Below, in pieces: positions 11,101 to 20,932 of a stretch of DNA of 64,000 nucleotides; position 1 is the first letter of the stretch; the number at the start of each line of letters is the position of its first letter. The DNA is from Sipunculus nudus. Its lineage: Eukaryota; Annelida; Sipuncula; Golfingiida; Sipunculidae. Position numbers and translations under genes: made by a program. Under the pieces are notes generated by a model that saw only the letters and a program-made list of their open reading frames with translations, ran no database searches and was not told the DNA's origin. The stretch lies in assembly GCA_026874595.1 (NCBI GenBank), contig CM049307.1:53732370-53796369 (forward strand), written 5' to 3'.

Positions 11101-14100
11101 CTAATTCCTTGCTTTGGGTTACTAAATTGGGGCTTTGAAACAGGAGAGTGAGTTATCGTTTTTCATAATGTTACATGTTGCGTCATAGAAAGCCTTCATG
11201 TGGTATTGACGACTCGCTTTTTTAGTACCTTCTTCAAGAAACACAGTGGGGCTGATGTTCAGAGTGCAAACTTAAAATCAATATGAGGACACTACCTCTA
11301 TACAATCTGAGACATAAAAGTCTTGGTAAAGGAGAATACGTAAAGGAGTTCACATTCCTGACGTGTTGCCTTCTAATACCAACAGCAGTGTTGTGCATTT
11401 CTGTATTCACTTATTACACAGGGGTCTCCAGTAGGCTGGCAATATAGCCGTAGGTGTTAACAGTCTGCCGGAACCATGGTATCTCAGGAACTGAGCGTAA
11501 AAGAGATCACTTACTTATCCCATCCCTCTCTGTATCAGAATTTGATTTGTCATATATTTAATAAAATTAGATGCATACAGAAATAATTGTCGTCAAAACA
11601 GACCATATTATCCAGTTATTAATAAACAATGTTACTCCAAACGTTTAGTGATGTTTTAGCTATTTCTATGTATAGCATTTTGTTTGGTAAAGGAGAACAC
11701 ATGGCTCAAGAGACATTTATTTTTCGATTTTCTTTTGGAAGGGAAATTATGCAAGGTGTGTTTTGATATCATTTTTACATATCATTAGTGTGTTTTCCCG
11801 AACTGAACAAAGCTAAATACTCACCATACTTTCTGTACATTATCTTTCTTCTGGATTGAAAATAAAGAATTGCTTTGGCGACATAGCATTTCTTTAAAAA
11901 TCAGTAATTTTTTTAAGTTTTCCATTCAAGAACAAGGACAGTGTAGAGTGCCACCTGGTCATGTTACATATGTAAAGCAAGCTCAGAGGATGATCTATCT
12001 ATTGGTACAGGTCCTGAATTGAAATCTACTACTGGATTTGAAAAACATGCTGGCGACATAAAAATACATAAAAGTGGACAGTTAAGAAAATCTAGCCCAT
12101 AAATTAACTTACTTTAAAACTCCCCGTGCACCGTTCAATTTACCTTTGTAAGTGTGATGTGATTTTATTTGTAGGAATAGTCACAAACGGGCATGGAACA
12201 TAATTGTGAATGATTTGGGAAATTAAATATTGATGGACTGGTACCATAACGAGAGAAAGACTATAATTTTATTCTGGAGCCATTTGCATATATGCATGTA
12301 ATTACACATATTTACACTATTATAAAGGCAATAAACTGATATATTTGTCCGCAAATGACAGCGAGTAACTTAGTATTAAACTTTGTCATTAACCTGTGGC
12401 ACACTGCACGTTACAGTCAGCAGTTTCCTCTTCCAGCCCGTGGCATGGCAGCCCACCTCGTTGTGGGGTCGGGTTGTTACACTTCCGTTTCCGGTTTCGT
12501 GTACCCTCTCCACATTTACTGCTGCACTGGCTCCAGCTTGACCACACACCCCACCATCCGTCCACTAGAAGCACAAAACGTCTTAGTATACAATAAACAG
12601 ACACATGAAACCATCTAAGATTAAAAAGCTTATTTGAATGGGCCAATTTCAAATAAACTACTGCAGTCATTTCGCTGACTACCCGGAGAGCGTCGGCGTA
12701 AGCATGTAATAACATGTTGCACAACGTCTTTGGAAAATCTCATGATACATTTTACAACTAGAATAATGACAGTTCAGGAAGAGTCCCGCAAAAGGCCAAT
12801 AGGCATCTAGTGGGGACTAAGTGATGGTTGTAAAAGTATAAGATATTACCTGTTTCATGCAGACTGAGAGACAGGGAACTGACACAAATCAGGCATATTT
12901 ATATCTGATCTATTAAAATGTAAGATTGGTCCGTATATAAATCAGTAGAATGGTCCTGTGACCTTGACCTTTGCCCCTGTGATGTCAAAAACAAAAAGGA
13001 TGTTTTCCTACCAGCAGGAAAGCCATATGTAGAAGATGAAAGGTTTGTAATGACTTAAATGCATTCGCAATCTTTTTTAAGGGTGTGGAAGGTATATGAT
13101 GTTCAGCTTTGAACTCATGAAACCAACATCAATAGGGTTCTTAATTTAGTGGTGGGTCAAGTTTAGTGGTTAAATCAAGTTTGAAACCAATTTGTCAATC
13201 CAAATTAGAGTTATCATCTTGTAACCCTAAAACAATATAGGTGGTTTCCCCTATTGGCAGGAAAGCTATATGTACAAGATGGATGGTTTGGGATGAAAAG
13301 TTTGGCTTAAAATGCACGAACAATACATTTAAAGTGGTGGTTCCGGTGACATTGGACCTCATGAACTCCACATCAAATGGGTTCTTGCTTTAGTGGTGGG
13401 CCAGTCAGGTTTGAAATCCATATGTCAATCCAATTTCGAGTTTTCATCCGGAATCGAACATGTGGACGGACAGACAGACACACGGACGGACGTAATGAAT
13501 ACTAAAGGGCTGTTTCAAGCGGGGGCCTAACAAGAAACTCGAGGACAATATCGCCAGATTACAGGCCCTCGTGGAGATATTGGGGACATGACGGAACTAA
13601 GGAATCTTTGAGATGCTCATTCTGAAGAAACACCATCAGCTGACGTAAATTAATAGTCTAAGTGAGCAAAATATAACATTTCCATCTGAGTTTTTAAACA
13701 CAAATAGCTTACCTGGACACTTTGCTTCTTTTTCTTCCATTGCACAGTCATATAGGTTCCAAAAGCGTATCTATCTCAAAGAGAAAAGTAATTTTTATAT
13801 TGCTTAATATGGGAAAGTGCAAAATATACCGCAAAAAGTAGCTGCTATAAAGAGAAAGTAGGTTCAATGCGAAAGTAGTAGGCCCTTGGCATTTTCTATA
13901 AAAAAAAGCATCGATTTTGGGACCTTTCTAATAATAATTTAATTCTTTTACCTGCTTGCATTTATCTATTCTAAATGTAATGATTAGGTTGAATTACCGC
14001 TTCCAAATGGCTCCAATTAGCTATATAGGATTATATAGACAATAATTATCAAATTCTATCATTCTGAAACAATGAATAGACTAATATATATTAAAGGCAA

Positions 14101-15796
14101 GTTTTTAAATTATTAGATTAAAAACAAAATTCTAATATTCATTAAAACAAACTTTTGAACTTCATTAAAATAAATTTGATAAAATTTAGTTTTTAAATTT
14201 TATTCAAATTAGTTTAATTAAAGTTTATCTACGTTATTTTCATACCTTTCGTTCATTCGTATGCAACCTCAGTCGTATGGTGGGTTTCTGCGTGGATGTG
14301 GTGTTTTTACTACTTTTAACTGGTTGTGTTTCATTGGCTTTTCGATCGGTTGATGGCCGTTTTAATTTTGGCGCCAACAGGAACTGGTCAATGGAACATA
14401 TGACCTCCGTCTGTACGCAGCTGGATATAAATTTGTCGAGGTCTTCCGGTAAAACATAATGCATCGCCCTCAGGATATGTAGGTTGAACATTGGGTCTTC
14501 AGGCACCAACTCTTCCGATGAAACTAAAAGATAAGTTTTTAATATAAATATTTAAAAATCATTTGGCTTACGGCTTTTTCTTATCAAAGGCATTTTTTTA
14601 TCAAAGTAAATTTTAAAATCTATCATTGTGTATCATTCCGTTTACACACATATTAATTATATAGATAGAAAAAAATATTTATCAAAGCTAACACTGAACG
14701 CCCTTAAACAAAGTCTTGGACTTGTACTTATAAAATTTAAATGACAACTGTCTCAGCCGGAATGACGATTAACACAGGCACAATCTTAATTAAACTCCAC
14801 ATTATAAACAACATTTTAAGATATTATAAACTAAATTGTAGTTTAAGAAAGGCAGATTATATTAAAATGATAGCCTCAACTTTAAATACAATTGGCTGGT
14901 TTGAAAATAATAATATCAAATTTCGAAATTTACACTAATTTATATACGGGCATTAAAAGACATTTGCTACGAGCACGCGCACTGTGCATAACGATAGCCT
15001 GTTGGATTCGGGTTCTTTGAGCCAGTACTGCGATCTGTCTAGTGAAACCTGATATACCGGTACAGCAAAGATTACGACTGGACCCTCATCTTTAAAAATT
15101 AGGGATTTTTTACTTAGTCATTTAAGATGTAACAAATACAAGCTCTTAAGTCGATTTGACGAACCCGAACCCTTAGTGTCAGTCGTCGCCAACAGATAGC
15201 GCAAGTGTGGTGCAAAAGACAGACAGGCACGCACAGACACACAAACACACACACATATATATATACATATATACAAATATGTGTGTATAAATATGTGTAT
15301 GTGTGTATGATACATTTCAAATATATATAATTATTCACATTTCAAATATATTACAATTAAGTATATTTAAGATTTTAAGAAAATTAGGTAATATGTTGAG
15401 TAAATTCTAAATCGGTGTTAGATATAATATTTAATATAAAAAACTCATAAATGGAAGAAAAGTATGTAATTCTATATAAATATTATTCTCTCTAATAGTG
15501 GAGGATGATTTCAATTATACCCTCATCCCCTTAACATATATCCATCCCCCCCCCCCCCCCCCGGCAAACCCTTTATTTTGACGTCCCTGCCTTGATACTA
15601 CGATTTAGCCTTCGAAGCATACTAGGATTCCTACACATATATTAAAGTCATTCCAGCCCTGTATTTATTTATAAAACACCTTATACATACCTGTAGGGTT
15701 ATCAGTGACGTTGGCCGTATCGGGAGCTGCTGACGGTTCCTTTGCGATACACGGATGAACCAGCAACAGAAGTAAGACGAGCTCCTTTGGAAACAT
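5003..15796 (-). CDS. Secreted thrombospondin type-1 repeat protein, 5' part (7 exons)
   Basis: Joined exons: 15691-15796, 14246-14523, 13713-13770, 12394-12564, 7312-7454, 5605-5656, 5003-5179. They give 328 residues plus one base and the gene continues left of the window. Residues 1-18 are a classic signal peptide (MFPKELVLLLLLVHPCIA), so the product is secreted or membrane-anchored. Residues 36-128 are a linker rich in K/T/S with NET and NTT glycosylation sequons. TSP1 domains lie at about 151-201 and 273-325, each with six cysteines and WxxWxxW, the usual C-mannosylation pattern. After the signal exon the cassette linker exon (phase 1-0), short W...C...CP exon (0-1), TSP1 exon (1-1) occurs twice, so it arose by exon duplication. 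TSP1 domains bind matrix and cell-surface partners; the actual ligand cannot be read. I do not recognise the whole architecture as a named family. All seven exons have GT-AG borders and compatible phases. Confidence 0.85.
5605..5656 (-). CDS. TSP1 gene exon 6: 52-bp W...C...CP exon
   Basis: Acceptor TTTTTTATTCGCAG before 5656 and donor GTAGGT after 5605; phases 0 in, 1 out. It codes EIYWDMLHCYKYNRACP, matching exon 3 in W, C and CP spacing. Without it exon 5 (phase 0) and exon 7 (phase 1) could not be joined in frame, so phase logic also demands it. Confidence 0.8.
6053..6860. repeat. GCATGC minisatellite in higher-order array (intronic)
   Basis: About 14 copies of a 31-34 bp unit containing TAGCGGCTCGTATTGCATGC and an A-rich tail lie in three blocks (6062-6255, 6402-6548, 6626-6725). 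The blocks are separated by a spacer that is itself repeated: GTTTAACACACTTTTTCATT at about 6261 and 6731, and ACAATTTACAGAAT at 6328, 6549 and 6797. The whole is therefore a nested repeat with a period near 240-470 bp. It lies inside the TSP1 intron between exons 5 and 6. A G-run precedes it (6028-6048). Confidence 0.9.
7312..7454 (-). CDS. TSP1 gene exon 5: second linker exon
   Basis: Acceptor TACTTGCAG before 7454, donor GTATGT after 7312; phases 1 in, 0 out, as for exon 2. It codes 47 full residues including KLQTFHDKHPNLYQGCVVRHC and a YLDPGDA end. The paired cysteines match exon 2 in position. Phase 0 at its end fits exon 6. Confidence 0.8.
7646..12098. mobile_element. 4.45-kb TIR-bounded unit with reiterated 14-base word
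   Basis: The arms at 7646-7674 and 12070-12098 are inverted copies matching 28 of 29 bases (GGGCTAGATTTTCTTAA... to ...CCACTTTT). Between them GTAAAGGAGWWCAC occurs on both strands: 7831, 8208, 8599, 8963, 10962, 10979, 11326, 11340, 11497 and 11687 (some with one or two changes). It fills about 90% of the TSP1 intron between exons 4 and 5. No reading frame beyond about 65 codons, so it carries no transposase; a non-autonomous transposon with internal binding sites is the simplest reading. No target duplication is clear. A dispersed repeat lies inside it (10140-10530). Confidence 0.5.
10140..10530 (+). repeat. Dispersed repeat, copy 1 (other copy 55950-56290)
   Basis: Shares GAAGCTGAAAGGTCACTA, CATCTGACTTGCCACCAGAAG-like and AAACATG-GG-ATA-AC blocks in the same order with 55950-56290 (GATCTGCCAGAAG there). 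Divergent, but colinear over roughly 300 bp. Nature unknown. Confidence 0.5.
12394..12564 (-). CDS. TSP1 gene exon 4: first TSP1 domain
   Basis: A symmetrical phase 1-1 exon with acceptor CTTCTAG and donor GTTAAT. It codes VDGWWGVWSSWSQC..., then CSSKCGEG, RNRKRKC and three further cysteines ending NVQC: a complete six-cysteine TSP1 repeat. The C-x-x-S/T-C-G O-fucose site is not met, since K stands at the acceptor position. Confidence 0.95.
12955..13500 (+). repeat. Two tandem, diverged copies of a TGACCTTGACC-type repeat
   Basis: Copy a (about 12955-13205) and copy b (about 13206-13500) share in order GGAAAGC-ATATGTA-AAGAT, GAACTC, ACATCAA-GGGTTCTT, TTAGTGGTGGG, TCAAGTTTGAAA and TGTCAATCCAA; copy b ends in a (GGACGGACAGAC)-like tail. 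A third, single copy is at 54265-54440. It is intronic, between TSP1 exons 3 and 4. Confidence 0.7.
13713..13770 (-). CDS. TSP1 gene exon 3: 58-bp W...C...CP exon
   Basis: Acceptor ...GAGATAG before 13770 and strong donor GTAAGC after 13713; phases 0 in, 1 out. It codes IRFWNLYDCAMEEKEAKCP. Exon 6 has the same pattern (W, then C at +5, then CP at the exon end), which supports both calls despite their small size. Confidence 0.75.
13771..15690. other. Introns either side of TSP1 exon 2
   Basis: The stretches 13771-14245 and 14524-15690 contain no exon I can support. They are AT-rich, with a CA/TA-rich tract at about 15235-15310 and a C-run at 15547-15562. Nothing else seen. Confidence 0.6.
14246..14523 (-). 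CDS. TSP1 gene exon 2: linker with two cysteines
   Basis: Acceptor TTTTAG before 14523, donor GTATGA after 14246; phases 1 in, 0 out. It codes residues 36-128: an acidic start, a helical-looking stretch (NLHILRAMHYVLPEDLDKF), a C-x6-C pair (SSCVQTEVICS), then a basic Ser/Thr-rich tail with NET and NTT sequons. The C-containing part resembles exon 5 (GCVVRHC), so the two look like paralogous exons. No known domain recognised. Confidence 0.75.
15691..15796 (-). CDS. TSP1 gene exon 1: start codon and signal peptide
   Basis: ATG at 15796. Codes M-F-P-K-E then a run of leucines and a likely cut after A18; NVT (residue 29) is an N-glycosylation sequon. The donor GTATGT lies at 15690-15685, phase 1. 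CTAG sits immediately before the ATG, so an acceptor there, with an upstream non-coding exon, is possible. Confidence 0.85.
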
Positions 15797-16599
15797 CTAG
15801 AAACGATCGGTGGAGGAGGAAAATAAATTGATGAGAATAATAATTTGAAAACTTAAATTGTTAAGAGAGGTCCAAAATATTTGAAAATATAAAATTAAAT
15901 GTAAAACTATGCTTTCAAAGAACTAAGGCATAAATTAATATTGATATTCTGGTGGAAAATTCATAGACGACAGAAGAAGTATGATTTTATGTAGATCTAG
16001 ATGGGTGCCTGATTACTTGTAAATCCATTGACTATAAAACCCATTGTTCGCATGTATATCAATGGCATATAAATATCTTTTCTATTAGAGATGGCTAAAT
16101 TAAACTGAGGCTGCGTGTCCGGTGGCCTAGATCTTGACCCCTGAACGTTAAACCTTTTACTAGTTTTAGGTATAATGCATGTCCATATATGGAAATGAAC
16201 TAACCAACCAACAAAGAACTGTATGTGGAGTCCAGTTGAAATTTGAAGGTGATGACCTCGTTTGACGTGGCGATCCGGGTCAAGGTCATCGAGTTTTATC
16301 GTTCCTTGTAAGACTGATTTCTGTGAAGGTCCGAAACAGTAGCGGGCGGGCCATATTAAGAGACCAACTTATGGTATGTCTAGTTTAAGAAGAATTTTAA
16401 ACATACAAACGGGAAGAGTGACAAGAAAAATGCTGATACTGGACAGAGTAAATAACTCGATCAATAAATGTGGATGACCGTCTGAACTGAATTTTGTTAG
16501 GATAGTGAAACTAAAGTTCTTTATTTGATAAACATTAAGGCTGTCATGATGAAAGACTTGTTATAATAAAGAAACTCCATTCAAAATGTGACTCATAGT

Positions 16600-16665
16600 A
16601 GTCCATACATGGACCTTGTCCGTCCAGCAGAAGTATCATAGGACATAGAGGTCCATGTATGGACT
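16600..16665. repeat. Perfect 17-bp inverted repeat
   Basis: AGTCCATACATGGACCT at 16600-16616 is exactly inverted at 16649-16665, with a 32-base spacer. A related half (AGGTCCATGTGTGGACT) occurs at about 21585-21601. Confidence 0.85.
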
Positions 16666-17297
16666 AGACTCCTAGATGCCCCTTCTCGTGCAAACTACAA
16701 ATGATTTTCATAGTTAACGAAGTTTTTATTCCTTCATCTCAACTAACGTGTTTTTTTTAAATTAAATGTGCTAATATTAGGCAAAATCTGTTAGCTTCGA
16801 CAGGAATGTCGGTCCGGTTTATCCCTCTTACAGATATACATTAAATACATGAATCGTCAGAACCGCAACAAAGGTTTAAAATATTCACCTACCGGTATTA
16901 TAACGGAGAATAAGTTGATATCTTCATCGTTATACTATTAGTATTACTGGGAATAATTTCAATATATAATAGCTCAGGGGGCTATTCTAGTAGGATCCAG
17001 TGATAGTATATTAAACAGTATTGGAAAACTATAACATTTCAATTTAAAAAGCATTGAATATAGTGTTCATGACAGTGATGACAATGTGTCAACGAGGCAA
17101 TATTTTTACTTAAAAAGTGTTACGTTTCAGCAAATGCATATACGTTTTAGACGTCTTACCTTCAATCGTGGGATAAACTTTCCTCAGAGGAAGAGGGTAT
17201 CTTATATCAAGTATTATGTTCAAGCCATTGTATTTGTAGAGCGATGTGCAACCACGTCTGATACACAAACTCTCCACCGGCCATAGGCAATTTTTCA

Positions 17298-17319
17298 TGA
17301 CGTCATAATGTTGACGTCA
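17298..17319. promoter_or_regulatory. Twin TGACGTCA (CRE) sites 1.5 kb upstream of TSP1 start codon
   Basis: Two perfect palindromic TGACGTCA octamers at 17298-17305 and 17312-17319, 14 bases apart start to start, about 1.5 kb upstream of the TSP1 ATG on its coding strand. CREB/ATF-family factors bind this octamer. If the gene has an upstream non-coding exon, this is a plausible promoter site; function is inference. Confidence 0.45.
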
Positions 17320-17730
17320 CCATGAGGACGACCTCTGACCTTTGAACGTCCCTGGAGACGTAATACAAATCAACGTCTGTAGACTTGCCCACTGTCCCTG
17401 AGACAATCTTGAGCATCATGCCTTATGTTATAACTATTCTATCATTCATTTAAAAGTTTTTTTCAATGGATTAACTATGAAGCTTATACTGTGTGGTCTT
17501 TCTTATATAGTTTCAGAACAAAAAGCAAAAATTAACAACAGTGAAATAACTGTTGTAGTATTATTTTGTTCATATTACGGGTACAACGTACCATATACAA
17601 CTATAAAAATACCAATATACATGATACGTTTGATGGTTGCGATTTTTTTCTCAGGAAATTTCAGCCTTTGCATGGCTATACACACGTCGTGCATTGAATT
17701 TCGACATATTTAGCGTGAGTTAGTGAGCTA

Positions 17731-17731
17731 C

Positions 17732-17783
<52 letters not shown>
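17731..17783. repeat. (TA)n microsatellite
   Basis: About 26 uninterrupted TA dinucleotides. Confidence 0.95.
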
Positions 17784-17788
<5 letters not shown>

Positions 17789-17849
17789 ATAGAAAGAACT
17801 AAACTAGGTTTTCTGCAGGCATTTCATGACTTATTAGTTTCGTACCACA

Positions 17850-17920
17850 AGCTCGGAGCGTGTGACAGTCTTCAGATGTTGTAGGCTTCAACATCTGAAG
17901 AGTGAAACACGTTTGAGCTC
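17850..17920. repeat. Hairpin with perfect 12-bp core
   Basis: CTTCAGATGTTG (17870-17881) and CAACATCTGAAG (17889-17900) form a perfect stem with a 7-base loop. Outside it, AGCTC and CGTGT blocks on the left pair with ACACG and GAGCT on the right, extending the palindrome to about 17850-17920. Possibly the 3' end of an unrecognised retroelement; unproven. Confidence 0.7.
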
Positions 17921-17978
17921 TCCCCCCTTTACATATAGTGCAAAACATTAAAAAACTGTACGCTTCATAATGCAAATT

Positions 17979-18797
17979 CAGGTGTAGCGATTTCAGATTA
18001 CCCCTCTTTCAGATTACCGGGGGGGGGGGGGGAATCTGAAATCGATTTCAGATTTCTCCCCAGTAACTTGAAACCATATTTTTGATTACCCCCGGTGGTA
18101 ATCTGAAATCGATTTCAGATTACCCCCTCTAATTTCAGATTACCCCTCCCCCCAAAATATTTACTTATGATTATTTAGATACTTATCTTATACATTAACA
18201 TAAGTAACCTGACAACAAAAACAACAAATTCTATTACTACAACTACAATTTATAATAATAACTATAGTAAAATCAACGATGTAGATTATTTTTTTTATTA
18301 AATTGTCATTATCCCTGTTGTACAAAACATTCTCTCTCCGGTTATTGGACGGACCGACATATAGTGCTAAAATCAAGTAAGTGTGACCAAAACCAGATCA
18401 AGAGAGGAGATCCATAAGATACATCTGCCTAGATAATTCAAATGGGAAGTGAGTAATTTTTTTTCAGATAATACGTGTTATTTAGTGGTTACGGGCAGAG
18501 AGACGGATGTACGGCCCGAAGGAGCTGACCACTATATCACCAGCAAGCTGAGGATGTTGTTAATAAAAGTATCAGGAGCGGCGAGTTTCTACGTACACAA
18601 AAAGTAATCATATTAGCTTGATCAGTGAGGGGGTAATCTGAACAGTGGGGGGGGGGGGGGGGGGTAAACTGAAATCAGGTACAGGCTACCCCCGGGGGTA
18701 ATCTGAAATCGATTTCAGATTACCGGGGGGGGGGGGGGGGGAGGATAACCTGCAAAGGGGGAGGGGGGGGGGGGGGGATCTGAAGTCTTTACACCGG
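17979..18797. mobile_element. Foldback element built from ATCGAT palindromes and G-runs
   Basis: The ends are inverted: GGTGTAGCGATTTCAGAT (17981-17998) against GGTGTAAAGACTTCAGAT read from 18795 on the other strand. Each arm carries the palindromic word TGAAATCGATTTCA (about 18036, 18099 and 18701), flanked outward by AATC and by long G or C runs (about 18020-18032, 18647-18663, 18724-18740, 18765-18777). The centre (18165-18615) is ordinary AT-rich sequence. No coding capacity. The intact strand would fold into nested cruciforms with G-quadruplex potential. Superfamily unknown. Confidence 0.65.
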
Positions 18798-20394
18798 CAC
18801 TGTTGTTAGGTATATTGACCGCTCTTTTTTTATGTCCAAAAGAGGAAGGGTAGGGAGATGGCGGTTTGGGATATCCCTGCGTGCGTTTTATTCCCTTAAA
18901 AATTCAAATCACAAACAAGTGGGATATTTGTTTTTCTTCATTATGTAAATCATCATTAATGAGATTTTATTCATTTGAACATCATCACAACTACTTCCCT
19001 TCCGTTACATTCAATGTCACGCGGTTGTTTTCTGTTCATTCCTTTCAACATGCCAAATTACATTTCATGAAACACATAGGCCTTCATATACTTGCCACTA
19101 AACTTAACCTGGAACTTTATTCCGGGAGCTTTATTCCGGGAGAATCAGACTACACGCTTAGAATATGAGACAGATCACATCCGGTCTCAAGTCAGAATCA
19201 GTACGCCTATTTATTTTACACTGCTTGTTTTTCGTGATTTTAGCAGTTACTGGTTTGAATTTTGGTATTAAAACGGGCAATTCCTAGGTTCGGTCATATG
19301 AATAAAAATCATGAAATCAAATACGGTCATAATTAAGACTCGCAAGAGTATGCTGTTTACGGTTAAGGGGCGTAATAATCTGATCCCCACAATGCACCGC
19401 GGCTATATTCTACAAACGCCAGTGGCGTAGGTAAAAATGTAGTAAAACGCTTAAGGTAGTCCCTTCAAAAATGTTGGAATCGAAGAGTTTCATGGCAAAT
19501 GACATCAACATGGAATTTTTTGTGTTAAGAAATTCACGGTATAAGAAAGACCCATGGGTCACGTCGCTCAGGTGAATTTTGGAAAGTTTTAGCAAATGCA
19601 AAATATGCTTATTTCTTTTTTTTCACATATTTTGGCATTTGATAAGCTAAGTGGAAAAAACCCTGCCAAAATGAAACTCTATAAATTACAGAATAATGAA
19701 CATGAGCCCAAGTTTAATAATAAACATTAATTTATTAACAGAAATAAAAAGTTGTAAACAATTCAAAAGATCATTAACAAAATTTGAACTGCACGTTAAA
19801 ACAAGCCTTGCAAGTAGGTATAAATCGCATTTGTACTGTGTAAATTTAACTTGTGGCCTGAAACCATTTAATGATGCAATAAGGGAAAAATGGACCTAAA
19901 TGTTATATGAAAGGATACATTTCATAGACCAAAAATGTGTAAATGTAATTAAGTTTTCAATAGTTAAATATATGGCCATATGAGTTAAAATTCATCCCAT
20001 GAAAGGTTGCCCTATATTCCTGATTAACGAAGTTTAACAGTGTTATTCATATCAAGGCCACGCCAACTTTTAAGAGGTATCAATAAAATGCTAAAAAGTA
20101 TTTATATCTTATTAAATCTTAAAACATGTCAATAAGCATTTACATAAGATCCTAATTAGCAGATCTGAATATAAGGATTCAAATCCTGAATATGTATTTC
20201 CTTAAAAAAATAAAAATGTTCAAGTCTCAACAAAAAATGAATTTAATATTGAAATTTTAAGTTTAATTTTGTTTATTACTCCTGTGTATTGAAGGAGGGG
20301 GAGGAGTCTCTGTGGTTATTGATGGTTGCTGAAAAAAAATGTGAAATTATACGATTCATCTTGTTTATTGTACAGGTCTGTCAACAGAATGGGG

Positions 20395-20395
<1 letters not shown>
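18798..20395. other. Intergenic stretch
   Basis: No gene recognised. A GACCCATGGGTCACGTCGCTC block at 19549-19569 begins a repeat of about 300 bp that recurs, same orientation, at 26519 and 27117; downstream AGCAAATGCAAAATATG is shared with the 27117 copy. The rest is AT-rich with nothing to report. Confidence 0.5.

Positions 20396-20441
<46 letters not shown>
20396..20441. repeat. (GA)n microsatellite
   Basis: About 22 GA dinucleotides. Confidence 0.95.
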
Positions 20442-20442
<1 letters not shown>

Positions 20443-20542
20443 CTCTCTGTGGTAGTTTCTGCAGACAGCCTGACTCAGCTCACCTAGAGAGAGCCAGCTG
20501 GCCAGGATTGAAATGATTACATAACGAGTCAATGTAGACTGG

Positions 20543-20830
20543 CCCAGTCCATGAAATAGTTATGACTTATTGTTTGCTTCTGACAGAGATTCAAACGTTC
20601 CCGCGTTGTATAACACTTAGTATCGATACCGCCATCTTGCGGGAACTCATATAACTAATTTTCCACTATCTGACCCTCTTATTTCATCCCCAGTCTATGA
20701 AATAGTTATGACCTAATTGTTGCTTCTGACAGAAATCAAACGTTCCCGCGTTGTATAACATTTAGTGTCGGTACCGCCATCTTGCGGGAACTCATATAAC
20801 TAATTTTCCACTATCTGACCCTCTTATTTC
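20543..20830 (+). repeat. 145-bp tandem duplication
   Basis: Copy 1 (20543-20687) and copy 2 (20688-20830) are nearly identical. Both contain AAACGTTCCCGCGTTGTATA, ACCGCCATCTTGCGGGAACT and the end GACCCTCTTATTTC, so the duplication is recent. Nothing coding. Confidence 0.95.
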
Positions 20831-20932
20831 GTGGACTGTAATCTTGGCCGGTTTCCCGGACGGTCAGCGCCACACATCACCGCCTCGCTGAACTAAGGTC
20901 TTTTCCAGTGACGTCAGCAGTGCAGGGGCGGA

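Larger units (their letters stand above)
15797..17730. other. Upstream region of the TSP1 gene
   Basis: Non-coding. It should hold the TSP1 promoter. Visible items are a 17-bp inverted repeat (16600-16665) and twin CRE sites (17298-17319). No TATA box can be assigned with confidence because the transcription start is unknown. Confidence 0.5.

Noticed and set aside
17870-17915. Hammerhead ribozyme (CTGAAGA ... GAAAC in the hairpin)
   Set aside because: Only two bases separate the two core motifs, so stem II cannot form.
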